A stretch of 64,000 nucleotides of DNA from Paenibacillus dendritiformis (lineage in GTDB: Bacteria; Bacillota; Bacilli; Paenibacillales; Paenibacillaceae). Every line of letters starts with the position of its first letter. Position 1 is the first letter of the stretch. A program made the position numbers and the translations under genes. Location: contig NZ_OX216966.1 in NCBI RefSeq assembly GCF_945605565.1, positions 3,774,001 to 3,838,000 of the forward strand. Direction: 5' to 3'. Below the pieces are notes generated by a model that saw only the letters and a list, made by a program, of their open reading frames with translations, made no database searches and was not told the origin of the DNA. Shown piece after piece: positions 27,087 to 35,840 of this stretch.

Positions 27087-28748
27087 TTAACCGATGTTGC
27101 CCATGAGGCGAGGCAGCGCATCGAGCAGCAGTTCTCTCGTGAGGGCATCCGCGTAGTTCCATGTCACGGCGTCGACCAGATGGACGCGGCCGCTTCGCAC
27201 GGCAGGGAGACTGTGCCAAAGCGGGCTGCGCATCATGCGCTCCATCGCGGCCTTGGACTCGGCGTTCTCCGGAATGAGCATAAATATCCGGTCTCCCGCG
27301 TAAGCGGGCAGATCCGGCTCCGCAATTTCCTCGAAGCCTGTGCCCGCATCGAGCATTCGCTGAATGGGCTCTACCGGACGAAAGCCGGAAGGATGGTACA
27401 GGGCAGACGAGAATCCGGTCGTGCCCATGACAAATAGCCGTCTGCCATGCTCATAGATGAACACGGATGCGGTCTCTCCCAGAGCAAGCAATGAGCCTAA
27501 CCGCTGCCAGGCGGCCGCAGCCCTTGCATGATAGACGCGAAGCCATTCATCGGCTTCGCGTTTTTTGCCGAGCCAGCTGCCGAGCGTATGCAAGCGGTGC
27601 TCCAGCGGAGCGAAGGAATTGAACGTGACCGTAGGAGCGATTTTGGAGATGCGGCTGTATTGCCGCTCATCTGCGTTGGCGAAGATGATCAGATCCGGAT
27701 TGAGTCCCATCACTTTGTCCGGATTGATCGGATGACCGACGTCTGCGACAGAGATGAACCGATCATGAAAAAGCGAATGATTGCTGAAACGGTTATGACA
27801 GCCAATCGCATCCAAGCCAAGCGCCAGCAGATCCCCGAGCGTCTCCCCATAGTAGAAAATCCGCTCTGGCCGAGCCGGAATCTCGACTTCATGCCCCGTC
27901 CAATCCCTTACTCGCGTATGGCTTCTCATGGAACGGGCATATTGTCTCGGCGTCACCCCCGTTGTCTGCCGGAAGCGGCGGTTGAAGTAATATTCATCGG
28001 AGAACCAGACTTGGCGGGCGATCTCCCGCAGCGGATCCTGCGATGCGATCAAGAGCTGCTTGGAGCTGTTGATGCGCAGCTCGGTCACATAGTCAAGCGG
28101 CTTCTTGCCGGTCAACTCCTGGAAGAGGGCCGTATATTGCCACTGCGGCAGCCGGGCCATCTCGGCAAGCTGCCGGACCGTTATCGGCTCCCCATAATGG
28201 CTCTGCAAATAGTCGATCGTAGTCTCGACCGACTGGGCCGGGTTCGGCGCATGCTCGGAACGGCAGTTCTGCTCGAACAGAAATTGGAGGATCTCCTGAA
28301 AACGCAGCTGCCACCGGAAAGACTCCAAATCGGAACGGTGATGTCTCCCTGCATACAGCTCGTCCACGATACGAATAAGCCGGGAGAACGGATAGGCCGC
28401 AAGAGCATAGCGATCCGGCATCAGGCTGCCCGCATAAGGCGTATACCTGGAATGTCCTGTCCGGATGGCGGCGAAGGCAAGCCGGAAGAAGCGGACAGCG
28501 CTATCGTATCCGCTGCTGATGCGGGCCGCGTGTCCGGGCGCCAGCAAGTAGCATTTGTCAGCGGCGAAATGGAAGGGACGGCCATCCACGGTGAGGCTGC
28601 CCGAGCCGCTTGTAAAAATAAGTAACGAATGGCTGTTCTCCGTTTGTATGTCGCCGGTCCAGCCGACAGGCTGGCTGAACAGCTCGATCTGCGACAAATG
28701 AAAGAGCAAAGAGCGGAGTGGAGCGGAAGCGTGCGCGTCTTCAGTCAT
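27087..28748 (-). CDS. AraC family regulator fused to a siderophore-binding domain (Btr-like)
   Basis: A 553-residue cytosolic sensor-activator. The N-terminal arm/cupin domain (about 1-150) is followed by the AraC DNA-binding domain (about 170-275: ITVRQLAEMARLPQWQYTAL, PLREIARQVWFSDEYYFNRR, TTGVTPRQYARSM) and a C-terminal periplasmic-binding-protein-like domain (about 285-553: RPERIFYYGETLGDLLALGL, PDLIIFANADERQYSRI, AYAGDRIFMLIPEN). The layout matches Btr (YbbB) of Bacillus subtilis, which binds bacillibactin in the cytosol and activates feuABC. The likely targets are the two boxed promoters at 25825-25912 and 28970-29057. Its own promoter carries a perfect Fur box. I chose the start at 28748, with GAGAGGGG upstream; the longer frame runs through the promoter. 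Confidence 0.9.
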   Translation of the reverse strand: MTEDAHASAPLRSLLFHLSQIELFSQPVGWTGDIQTENSHSLLIFTSGSGSLTVDGRPFHFAADKCYLLAPGHAARISSGYDSAVRFFRLAFAAIRTGHSRYTPYAGSLMPDRYALAAYPFSRLIRIVDELYAGRHHRSDLESFRWQLRFQEILQFLFEQNCRSEHAPNPAQSVETTIDYLQSHYGEPITVRQLAEMARLPQWQYTALFQELTGKKPLDYVTELRINSSKQLLIASQDPLREIARQVWFSDEYYFNRRFRQTTGVTPRQYARSMRSHTRVRDWTGHEVEIPARPERIFYYGETLGDLLALGLDAIGCHNRFSNHSLFHDRFISVADVGHPINPDKVMGLNPDLIIFANADERQYSRISKIAPTVTFNSFAPLEHRLHTLGSWLGKKREADEWLRVYHARAAAAWQRLGSLLALGETASVFIYEHGRRLFVMGTTGFSSALYHPSGFRPVEPIQRMLDAGTGFEEIAEPDLPAYAGDRIFMLIPENAESKAAMERMMRSPLWHSLPAVRSGRVHLVDAVTWNYADALTRELLLDALPRLMGNIG

Positions 28749-28770
28749 CAAATTGCTGCCCCTCTCTAAT

Positions 28771-28820
28771 TGATAATGATTATCAGTGATTATTGTAGTA
28801 GAAAAATACAGGTTTTTCAA
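28771..28820 (-). promoter_or_regulatory. Promoter with perfect Fur box for the AraC/siderophore-binding regulator
   Basis: On the minus strand TTGAAA (28820-28815) and TACAAT (28797-28792) are 17 bp apart. A perfect 7-1-7 Fur box TGATAATGATTATCA occupies 28785-28771, overlapping the expected start of transcription. An isolated TTTTGTGCAAAAG half-box on the plus strand (about 28846-28859) may bind the regulator. Confidence 0.85.
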
Positions 28821-28969
28821 TGGCGGTTGAATAGAGGAGCATTTTATTTTGTGCAAAAGAAAAGGGGAGGGAATAAGGACGGCGGGAAGCCGCCCGCTTG
28901 GCTGAGGGACCGCCGCTGAGGGAGTTAGCGAGTAACCTGTCCATCGATGGAGGAGGAAGGGCTTTCGAT

Positions 28970-29057
28970 TTTGTGCAAAAAATCGCTTTCGTTTGTCCAT
29001 TGCCACCACTGTGCGATCGACCTAGAATGGTATTGATGAAAATGAGAATCAATATCA
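28970..29057 (+). promoter_or_regulatory. AraC-type activator box, promoter and Fur box for the FecCD operon
   Basis: The activator region is TTTGTGCAAAAAATCG then CTTTCGTTTGTCCATTGCCA (28970-29005), with -35 TTGCCA (29000-29005), 17 bp, -10 TAGAAT (29023-29028), 14 bp, and Fur-like box TGAGAATCAATATCA (29043-29057). The Fur box is identical to that at 25898-25912, and all spacings match. Iron limitation (Fur release) plus loaded AraC activator should both be needed. Confidence 0.8.
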
Positions 29058-29080
29058 AAACTACCATAAGGGTGACAGGC

Positions 29081-30136
29081 ATGAATCAAGTGGCAAACGC
29101 GTTACGCAAGGAAACCGTCCCAGAGGAAGTCGAATTCCGGTCGCGTCCGTGGGCGGGCGTCATCATTATTGTAGGCGGACTGATTGCATTGGCATTCGGC
29201 TTCGTCTTATCGATATCGTTCGGTGCGGCGGATATCAAGTTCGCGACCGTATGGGAAGCGATCTTCCGCTTCAATCCCGATGTGACGCAGCATCAGATTA
29301 TTCAAGAGCTCCGATTGCCGCGCGTCTTAGGCGGGGCGATGGTCGGCGCTTGCTTCGCTGTGGCCGGAGCCATTATGCAAGGCATGACCCGGAACCCGCT
29401 AGCGGATTCCGGACTGCTGGGGCTCAATGCCGGGGCCGGATTTATGATGGCCATCTGCTTCGCCTTTTTCCCGGGCCTGCCGTTCATGTATCTGATATTG
29501 TACGGCTTCCTGGGCGCCGGGCTCGGGGCCGGGCTCGTCTATGGCATCGGCTCGCTGGCCAAGGGCGGACTGACGCCGGTGCGCCTTGTACTGGCCGGAG
29601 CGGCGCTTAGCGCGCTGCTGTCGGCGCTAAGTGAAGGAATCGCGCTCTATTTCAAAATCGGGCAGGATCTGGCCTTCTGGTATGCGGGCGGCGTGGCCGG
29701 GACGAAATGGTTCCAGCTCAAAATCATGTTTCCCTGGATAGCGGCCGCGCTCATCGGCGCAATCGCCATCTCGCGCTCGATCACGATGCTCAGTCTGGGC
29801 GACGAGATCGCGAAGGGGCTTGGCCAACGCACCGGACTGGTGAAGCTGGCGGGTACGATCATTGTCCTGATTCTGGCCGGTGCCGCCGTGTCCGTTGTCG
29901 GAGCCGTCGGGTTCGTCGGTCTCATTATCCCTCATCTGGCGCGTTATCTGGTCGGCGTCGACTATCGCTGGATCATTCCTTGCTCGGCGGTGTTCGGCAG
30001 TCTGCTCGTCGTGTTCGCCGATCTGGCCGCGAGAATGATCAATCCGCCGTTCGAGACGCCTGTCGGCGCGCTGATTGCGCTTATTGGCGTTCCGTTCTTC
30101 CTCTTCCTGGCGCGTAAAGAAAGAAGGGAGCTGTGA
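29081..30136 (+). CDS. FecCD-family siderophore ABC transporter permease (first subunit)
   Basis: A 351-residue membrane protein of the FecCD/BtuC type with about nine to ten helices. It has the conserved LRLPRVLGGAMVGACFAVAG and MQGMTRNPLADSGLLGLNAG blocks, and the coupling loop region SLGDEIAKGLGQR that contacts the ATPase. GFVGLIIPHLARYLVG is also typical. The start ATG 29081 follows AAGGGTGA. It forms a heterodimer with the next gene product and imports ferric siderophore. No substrate-binding lipoprotein gene lies nearby. Confidence 0.95.
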   Translation: MNQVANALRKETVPEEVEFRSRPWAGVIIIVGGLIALAFGFVLSISFGAADIKFATVWEAIFRFNPDVTQHQIIQELRLPRVLGGAMVGACFAVAGAIMQGMTRNPLADSGLLGLNAGAGFMMAICFAFFPGLPFMYLILYGFLGAGLGAGLVYGIGSLAKGGLTPVRLVLAGAALSALLSALSEGIALYFKIGQDLAFWYAGGVAGTKWFQLKIMFPWIAAALIGAIAISRSITMLSLGDEIAKGLGQRTGLVKLAGTIIVLILAGAAVSVVGAVGFVGLIIPHLARYLVGVDYRWIIPCSAVFGSLLVVFADLAARMINPPFETPVGALIALIGVPFFLFLARKERREL

Positions 30137-30141
30137 GCAAA

Positions 30142-31176
30142 ATGGCACAGATTACACCATTGACGCCCGAGCGCCGCAAGCGAAACCGCAGCCTTGCGAT
30201 TATGGCCATATTGGGAATCTTGATTATACTCATGTTCATCGTCAGCATGAATACCGGATTCATCCGGCTGTCTCCGCTGGATCTGGTTCGCACTCTGTTC
30301 GGGGCGGGAACCGACAAGCAGCAGCTGATTCTATTCGAATTCCGCCTGCCGCGGATCGTCCTCTCCCTGCTTATTGGGGCAGGCCTGGCCGTATCGGGCT
30401 GCGTCATGCAAGGCATCTCCCGCAATGCGCTGGCCGACCCGGGCATTCTCGGCATCAACGCCGGCGCCGGACTTGTCGTGATGCTGTTCATCTCGTTCTA
30501 TCCGACGACGGCCGCGGCGCCGGTGTTCCTGCTGCCGGTGCTGGCCTGGATTGGCGCGGGACTGACGGCCGCCCTCATCTGCGCGCTGGCCTATAAGCGT
30601 CATGAAGGGATGCGGCCGACGCGACTGCTGTTGACGGGCGTGGCGGTGGCGGCAGGCATCAGCGCCGCCATGATCGTGCTGACGCTGCGGCTAAGCCCGG
30701 AGAAGTATCAATTCGTGGCGACCTGGCTGGCGGGCAGCATCTGGGGAACGAACTGGAAGTTCGTGCTGGCGCTGCTGCCGTTCATCGTCGTGCTGCTGCC
30801 CTATGTATTCTGCAAGGCGCGTGTCATGAACGTACTGAATCTGGGCGAGCAGACGGCGACCGGGCTCGGCGCGAATGTGTCGCGGGAGCAGCTGACGCTG
30901 CTCGCGGCAGCGGTCGGTCTGGCCGGCTCCAGCGTCGCCGTAAGCGGCGGCATCGGCTTCGTCGGCCTGATCGGCCCGCATCTGGCCCGGCGCCTGGTCG
31001 GGCCGAAGCATCAGCTGCTGTTGCCGGCTTCCGCGCTGACCGGCGCGCTGCTTGTGCTGGCAGCAGACACGATTGGCCGCTGGATTTTGCAGCCGTCCGA
31101 GGTGCCGACAGGCATCGTCGTCGCCGTTATCGGCGCCCCTTATTTTCTCTACCTGCTTGCACGGTCCAAAGCGTAA
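30142..31176 (+). CDS. FecCD-family siderophore ABC transporter permease (second subunit)
   Basis: A 344-residue permease with the same signatures: FRLPRIVLSLLIGAGLAVSG, MQGISRNALADPGILGINAG, coupling loop NLGEQTATGLGANV, and GGIGFVGLIGPHLARRLVG. I prefer ATG 30142 because GGGAG lies 11 nt upstream; a GTG at 30133 that overlaps the stop of the first permease would be only 2 nt from it. It is translationally coupled to the first permease. An exporter-fold ABC gene follows after 51 nt. Confidence 0.95.
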   Translation: MAQITPLTPERRKRNRSLAIMAILGILIILMFIVSMNTGFIRLSPLDLVRTLFGAGTDKQQLILFEFRLPRIVLSLLIGAGLAVSGCVMQGISRNALADPGILGINAGAGLVVMLFISFYPTTAAAPVFLLPVLAWIGAGLTAALICALAYKRHEGMRPTRLLLTGVAVAAGISAAMIVLTLRLSPEKYQFVATWLAGSIWGTNWKFVLALLPFIVVLLPYVFCKARVMNVLNLGEQTATGLGANVSREQLTLLAAAVGLAGSSVAVSGGIGFVGLIGPHLARRLVGPKHQLLLPASALTGALLVLAADTIGRWILQPSEVPTGIVVAVIGAPYFLYLLARSKA

Positions 31177-31227
31177 GCAGGCGATGGACAGACGTCCTGA
31201 TCATGAAGGAAAAGAGAGGTTATCACT

Positions 31228-32958
31228 GTGCTGCGACGTTTTTTTGCTTACTATCAGCCCTATAAATGGCTGTTCATTCTCGATTTCTCCTGCGCCATCC
31301 TGGCCGCATTGCTGGAGCTGGCCTTTCCGATCGCCGTCAACGGCGTCGTCGATCAGCTGCTGCCGAGCGGCAACTGGCGATGGATTCTGTATGCCTGCCT
31401 CGGGCTGCTGGGCATTTATGTCGTCAGTGCCGTGCTGCACTTCGTCGTTACATACTGGGGGCATAAGCTGGGCATTAACATTGAGACGGACATGCGCAAA
31501 AAGCTGTTCGATCATGTGCAGAAGCTGTCGTTCCGCTTCTTCGACAACAACAAGACGGGCCATCTCGTGTCCCGCATGACGAACGATCTGATGGATATTG
31601 GCGAGATTGCGCATCACGGGCCTGAGGATCTCTTCATCGCCGTCATGACGCTGGCGGGCGCCTTCGGCATTATGCTCGGCATCAACTGGGAGCTCGCCGT
31701 ACTGACATTCATCATCGTGCCGCTCATGATTTATTTGTCGCTCTACTTCAGCCGTAAAATGTCGCGAGCCTTCAAGCGAATGTTCGCCGATATCGCCGAC
31801 TATAACGCGCGGGTAGAGAACAACGTGAGCGGCATCCGGGTCGTTCAGGCGTTCGCCAACGAGAAGCATGAGATTCGCCGCTTCGCCGAGAACAACGCCC
31901 GCTTCCGGTTGACGAAGCTCATTACGTACAAGATTATGGCCTGGAACTCCTCGATCAGCTTCATTCTGATGAAGCTCATCTCGCTGTTCGTGCTCGTATG
32001 CGGCACATGGTATGTCATCAACGAGCAGATGACGTATGGGGAATTCATTGCCTTCGTTATGTTGTCTAACGTATTTCTCGGTCCGATCAAACAGATCAAC
32101 GCCGTCATCGAAATGTATCCGAAGGGGATCGCCGGCTTCAAGCGCTATCTTGAGCTATTGGAGACGGCTCCCGATATCGCCGACGATCCGGATGCCCGGC
32201 CGATTGACAAACCTAAGGGGGATATTCGCTACAGCGGTGTATGCTTCGGCTATGAGAACAAGGAGAAAATATTGAACGGCATCGACTTGAGCATTCGAGC
32301 AGGGGAGACCGTCGCGCTCGTCGGCCCGTCCGGCGCAGGCAAGACGACGCTGTGCAGCCTGCTGCCGCGCTTCTATGAGATTGACGAAGGCTCGATATCG
32401 ATCGATGGGACAGATATCCGGAAGATTACGCTCGAATCGCTCCGTTCTCATATCGGGATCGTGCAGCAGGACGTGTTCCTGTTCGACGGCACGATTCGGG
32501 AAAATATCTCGTACGGCAAGCTAGGCGCAAGTGAGGAAGAAATATGGGAAGCCGCGCGGAAGGCTCAGCTGGAGGATTTGATCCTGTCGCTGGAGGAAGG
32601 AATGGATACGCTCATCGGCGAGCGCGGCGTCAAGCTGTCGGGCGGTCAGAAGCAGCGGCTGTCGATTGCCCGCATGTTCCTGAAGAACCCGGCGATCCTC
32701 ATTCTGGATGAAGCGACCTCGGCGCTGGATACGGAGACCGAAGCGGCGATTCAGAAGGCGTTGGCCGCACTGTCGCTGGGGCGGACGACGCTGGTTATCG
32801 CGCATCGGCTGGCCACGATCAAGAATGCCGATCGGATCGTCGTCGTCACCGAGCAGGGCATTACCGAGGAAGGGAAGCATGATGAGCTGTTGGCCGCCCG
32901 AGGCATCTACTACCGGCTGCATCAGGCTCAGTTCGGCGCTGGCATGATGATTTCATAG
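31228..32958 (+). CDS. ABC transporter, fused membrane and ATPase domains (exporter type I fold)
   Basis: A 576-residue half-transporter with six N-terminal membrane helices (about 1-310) and an ATPase domain: Walker A GPSGAGKTT (near 363), Q-loop VQQDVFLFDG, signature LSGGQKQR, Walker B ILILDEATSALD, and switch His in VIAHRLAT. It probably forms a homodimer. The coupling motif ETDMRKKLFDHVQKLSFRFFD is standard for MsbA/LmrA-like proteins. It lies inside an iron-uptake block, between the permeases and the importer ATPase. It could export a siderophore, or import one as the exporter-fold YbtPQ and IrtAB systems do. It has a GTG start. Confidence 0.92.
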   Translation: MLRRFFAYYQPYKWLFILDFSCAILAALLELAFPIAVNGVVDQLLPSGNWRWILYACLGLLGIYVVSAVLHFVVTYWGHKLGINIETDMRKKLFDHVQKLSFRFFDNNKTGHLVSRMTNDLMDIGEIAHHGPEDLFIAVMTLAGAFGIMLGINWELAVLTFIIVPLMIYLSLYFSRKMSRAFKRMFADIADYNARVENNVSGIRVVQAFANEKHEIRRFAENNARFRLTKLITYKIMAWNSSISFILMKLISLFVLVCGTWYVINEQMTYGEFIAFVMLSNVFLGPIKQINAVIEMYPKGIAGFKRYLELLETAPDIADDPDARPIDKPKGDIRYSGVCFGYENKEKILNGIDLSIRAGETVALVGPSGAGKTTLCSLLPRFYEIDEGSISIDGTDIRKITLESLRSHIGIVQQDVFLFDGTIRENISYGKLGASEEEIWEAARKAQLEDLILSLEEGMDTLIGERGVKLSGGQKQRLSIARMFLKNPAILILDEATSALDTETEAAIQKALAALSLGRTTLVIAHRLATIKNADRIVVVTEQGITEEGKHDELLAARGIYYRLHQAQFGAGMMIS

Positions 32959-33032
32959 ATTTACCGAGGTTGTTTAAAAAGTCCGCTTTTGATCACGAAG
33001 TGACACAGAAAGTATGCTGAAAATGGACCCTT

Positions 33033-33060
33033 TTGACACGTATTTCATGAAATTTATAGT
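33033..33060 (+). promoter_or_regulatory. Candidate promoter before the FecE-type gene
   Basis: TTGACA (33033-33038) and TATAGT (33055-33060) are 16 bp apart, 35 nt before the ATPase start. No Fur box or activator box like those at 25825 or 28970 is seen here. Confidence 0.5.
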
Positions 33061-33095
33061 ATAGAATACCGGAGCGAAGGGAAGGGAGCAGAACG

Positions 33096-33941
33096 ATGCA
33101 GATGAAGGAACGGCTTCAGACACAGAAGCTCGACATTGGTTACAGCGAGAGGGCGATTGTGCATAATTTGAACCTGTCCATTCCGCACGGCAAAATAACG
33201 GCCCTCGTCGGAGCGAACGGTTCCGGAAAATCCACGATTCTGAAAGCGATGGCCCGCATTATGCGGCCGAGCTCGGGGGGCGTGCTGCTCGACGGCCGAT
33301 CCATTCACTCGATGTCGACGAAGGAGGTGGCGAAGCAGCTTGCCATCCTGCCGCAGAACCCGTCGGCCCCGGACGGACTGACGGTCGCCGAACTGGTCGG
33401 ATACGGCCGCTTCCCGCATCAGAAGGGGTTCGGCTCGATGTCGGCGGACGATCGGGATACCGTCGCTTGGGCTATCACAATGACGGGCATGAATGCCTTC
33501 CGCGAGCGCCCCGTCGATCAATTGTCCGGAGGCCAGCGGCAGCGCGCCTGGATTGCGATGGCGCTCGCTCAGCAGACGGACATTCTGTTCCTTGACGAGC
33601 CCACGACCTTTCTCGATATGGCCCATCAGCTGGAGGTGCTCCAACTGCTGCACAAGCTGAATCGGGAAGAGGGCCGCACCATCGTGATGGTCGTCCACGA
33701 CTTGAATCATGCCTCCCGCTATGCTCAGCATATGGTCGCGATCAAAGCGGGTACGGTCGTGCGCGAGGGAAGGCCGGAAGAAGTCATGACACCGCTGGTG
33801 CTGCGGGAGGTGTTCGGCATCGAGGCGGATATCGTGCCTGATCCGAGGACCGGCGTACCGCTCTGCCTGCCTTATGAATTGGCGGGCTGCGCGGCTGCCG
33901 AGCCCGATACCGTGGAGGAGCGAAGCCTCGACACCGCATGA
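33096..33941 (+). CDS. Siderophore ABC transporter ATP-binding protein (FecE/FepC type)
   Basis: A 281-residue ATPase: Walker [10 protein letters not shown] (near 36-44), Q-loop [19 protein letters not shown], signature LSGGQRQR, Walker [13 protein letters not shown], and switch His in [10 protein letters not shown]. The [12 protein letters not shown] block is typical of ferric-siderophore ATPases. It should energise the FecCD permease pair. It lies downstream of the exporter-type ABC gene and has its own candidate promoter, so importer subunits may be expressed unequally. Confidence 0.94.
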   Translation: MQMKERLQTQKLDIGYSERAIVHNLNLSIPHGKITALVGANGSGKSTILKAMARIMRPSSGGVLLDGRSIHSMSTKEVAKQLAILPQNPSAPDGLTVAELVGYGRFPHQKGFGSMSADDRDTVAWAITMTGMNAFRERPVDQLSGGQRQRAWIAMALAQQTDILFLDEPTTFLDMAHQLEVLQLLHKLNREEGRTIVMVVHDLNHASRYAQHMVAIKAGTVVREGRPEEVMTPLVLREVFGIEADIVPDPRTGVPLCLPYELAGCAAAEPDTVEERSLDTA

Positions 33942-33974
33942 GTAATAGGCAGTAATAGGCGAAGCACTTGAGAA

Positions 33975-34017
33975 GGGGCTGTCCCATAAGTAGTTTTAGC
34001 TACTGTGAGACAGCCCC
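33975..34017. terminator. Strong hairpin after the iron block
   Basis: GGGGCTGTC (33975-33983) pairs with GACAGCCCC (34009-34017), with an inner TAG/CTA pair. There is no T-run on either side, so it may terminate poorly or mark an mRNA 3' end. Confidence 0.4.
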
Positions 34018-34101
34018 ACCCCTGATTCCTCACAGCGAAGTGGTTGAAAATACTGTAAATATGCAGTTTTTCTTTATGTCGTGTTCTCCGTTGCCGGAAG
34101 T

Positions 34102-34178
34102 CCTGCAAAACTACATCAATTTGTGACTATGCGATAGGCAAAAGACAAAAATTGATGAAAATAATGTAGTTTTGCAGG
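34102..34178. repeat. Inverted repeat with 15-bp perfect arms, same core as the 1.4-1.7 kb repeats
   Basis: CCTGCAAAACTACAT (34102-34116) and ATGTAGTTTTGCAGG (34164-34178) are perfect reverse complements, with a 47-bp centre that holds a further partial pair (CAATTT / AAATTG). The arm sequence matches the degenerate units at 1376-1675. Diverged partial copies flank it at about 34050-34075 and 34195-34230. No gene is visible between 33942 and 34380. Confidence 0.7.
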
Positions 34179-34380
34179 AATTTCATCAGGGAGGGGCTGA
34201 AATAGCGTAAATTCCTGCACCAATGCAGGATTGGCTGCCTCAACCATCTTCAGCCGCTCGTCCTGTTACTCATCCCGCTGATCGTCCTACGCCGCCTTTC
34301 CCACATCTACCTTCTCTGTTTTCCCGTCTTGCCTGCGTCATGATTCAAGGCCGATGGGAAAGTCCCTATTGAGCGATGAT

Positions 34381-35787
34381 TTAAATCCGCCGGCCGTATG
34401 TGCGCAAATAATCCTCCACGTCATTATATGCCCCTGTCTGATTGGCGTATTTGACGTAGTTCTTCGCTTTGCGCAGCCATTCCAGCGTAGACGGGCGCGC
34501 GGTCTCCAGCAGCGCTTCGAAATCGGACATCCGAATCGGACGCTCCTGGCCGGATTCGAGTATTTCGCCGAGCACCCGCTCGGCCGCGCTCTCGCATAAA
34601 TGTTCAATGTCCGCCCCGGAGAAGAATTCGGTCCGGCTCGCCAGCCGCCTGGTGTCGATGTTCTCGATATAGCGGCCTTCCAGCTTCAAGCGGAACATAT
34701 GCTCCCGCGCATCCTCATCCGGAGGCGCGACAAAGACGAGCCGATCGAAGCGGCCGGGGCGCTTGAGCGCGTCATCGACGTCCCAAGGCATGTTCGTCGC
34801 GCCGATGACGAGCAGCTGATCCGTGCTCGTATCGATACCCTCCATCTCGGCCAGGAACGTATCGATCATGCCGCGCATGCTGGACGAAGACTTCGAGCGG
34901 TTGAAGCCGACTGTATCGATTTCGTCGAAAAACAGAATGCTCGGCCTATGCGCACGCGCTTTGTCGAATAAGTCTCGCAGATTTTGCTCGCTGACGCCGA
35001 TGTATTTGTCCAAAATGTCCGCAATATGGATAGGGAAGAACGCAGCCCGGCATTCACCCGCGGTCGCCTTGGCCATAAACGTTTTGCCGCAGCCCGGCGG
35101 ACCGTACAGAAGCACGCCTCCGCCCGCCTTTTTGCGGAACTTGGAAAACAGCCCCTGGTTCTGGAACGGGCTGATGATGCGCAATTGTATCGTCTTCTTC
35201 AGTTCCTGCAATCCGGCGACATCCGCGAACGTCACTTTGTGGGACGTGTCCGCTGGCTGAGCCGCTGCGGATTTTCCGCCATCCAGCACCTGCAGACCGA
35301 TCCCCGAACGGGCAAAGACGGCCGCATGGCCGGCTTGAGCGGCCTCCCATTCATCGTCAGCGACATCCTCATCTTCGATCTGCTCGCCATCTTCATCGTC
35401 TGCCTCTGCGGATTCCGGCGCACGGCTTCCCGTGCCAGTCACGGACACGGCGCCAGATTCGCCGCTTCCCGTGCCGGTCAGCGCTTCGGTATGAGGCTCA
35501 GAGCTTCCCGCGCCGGCATCTCTGCCAGCGCTGCCCGCCGCAGCGGACGTGTCCGCCGGAACACCGCCATGCTGCAGCCGGGCGGTCGCTTCCGTCAGCC
35601 CCGCCAATAAGGCAGCGCGAAGCGCATCATCAGTGCAGACGGCAAGCGCAGCGCTGTATTGCCCGATTGCGTCCACCCATTGTCCGCGCGCCGCGTATTC
35701 CGCCGCCAGCCAGTAGAGCGCTTCGGCATCGTCCGGATGCTGCCGTGCCATGCGTTGCAAAAATGATAGCCTGTCCATCCTCTTCAT
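34381..35787 (-). CDS. AAA family ATPase with N-terminal TPR-like segment
   Basis: A 468-residue protein. Residues 1-70 look like one or two TPR helices pairs (DDAEALYWLAAEYAARGQWV). A Gly/Ser/Thr- and acid-rich linker (about 75-165) follows, then a classic AAA module: Walker A GPPGCGKTF (about 228-236), Walker B ILFFDEID (about 281-288), sensor 1 VIGATNMPWDVDDAL and arginine finger RPGRFDR. The C-terminal helical part resembles Vps4/spastin/FtsH-type AAA proteins rather than MoxR. No membrane helix or protease motif is seen. It should act as a hexameric remodelling ATPase. It is the last gene of a three-gene minus-strand unit with a repeat protein (53-bp gap) and a TPR membrane protein, which may be its substrate or adaptors. 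Confidence 0.9.
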   Translation of the reverse strand: MKRMDRLSFLQRMARQHPDDAEALYWLAAEYAARGQWVDAIGQYSAALAVCTDDALRAALLAGLTEATARLQHGGVPADTSAAAGSAGRDAGAGSSEPHTEALTGTGSGESGAVSVTGTGSRAPESAEADDEDGEQIEDEDVADDEWEAAQAGHAAVFARSGIGLQVLDGGKSAAAQPADTSHKVTFADVAGLQELKKTIQLRIISPFQNQGLFSKFRKKAGGGVLLYGPPGCGKTFMAKATAGECRAAFFPIHIADILDKYIGVSEQNLRDLFDKARAHRPSILFFDEIDTVGFNRSKSSSSMRGMIDTFLAEMEGIDTSTDQLLVIGATNMPWDVDDALKRPGRFDRLVFVAPPDEDAREHMFRLKLEGRYIENIDTRRLASRTEFFSGADIEHLCESAAERVLGEILESGQERPIRMSDFEALLETARPSTLEWLRKAKNYVKYANQTGAYNDVEDYLRTYGRRI

Positions 35788-35840
35788 CTCCTTGCTTATG
35801 TTCCCTCATTCTTATGTTCTATTGATGTTATCCTTCGCGA

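Noticed and set aside
33975..34017. Hairpin as a standard intrinsic terminator
   Set aside because: There is no T-run on either strand, so it is listed only with low confidence.
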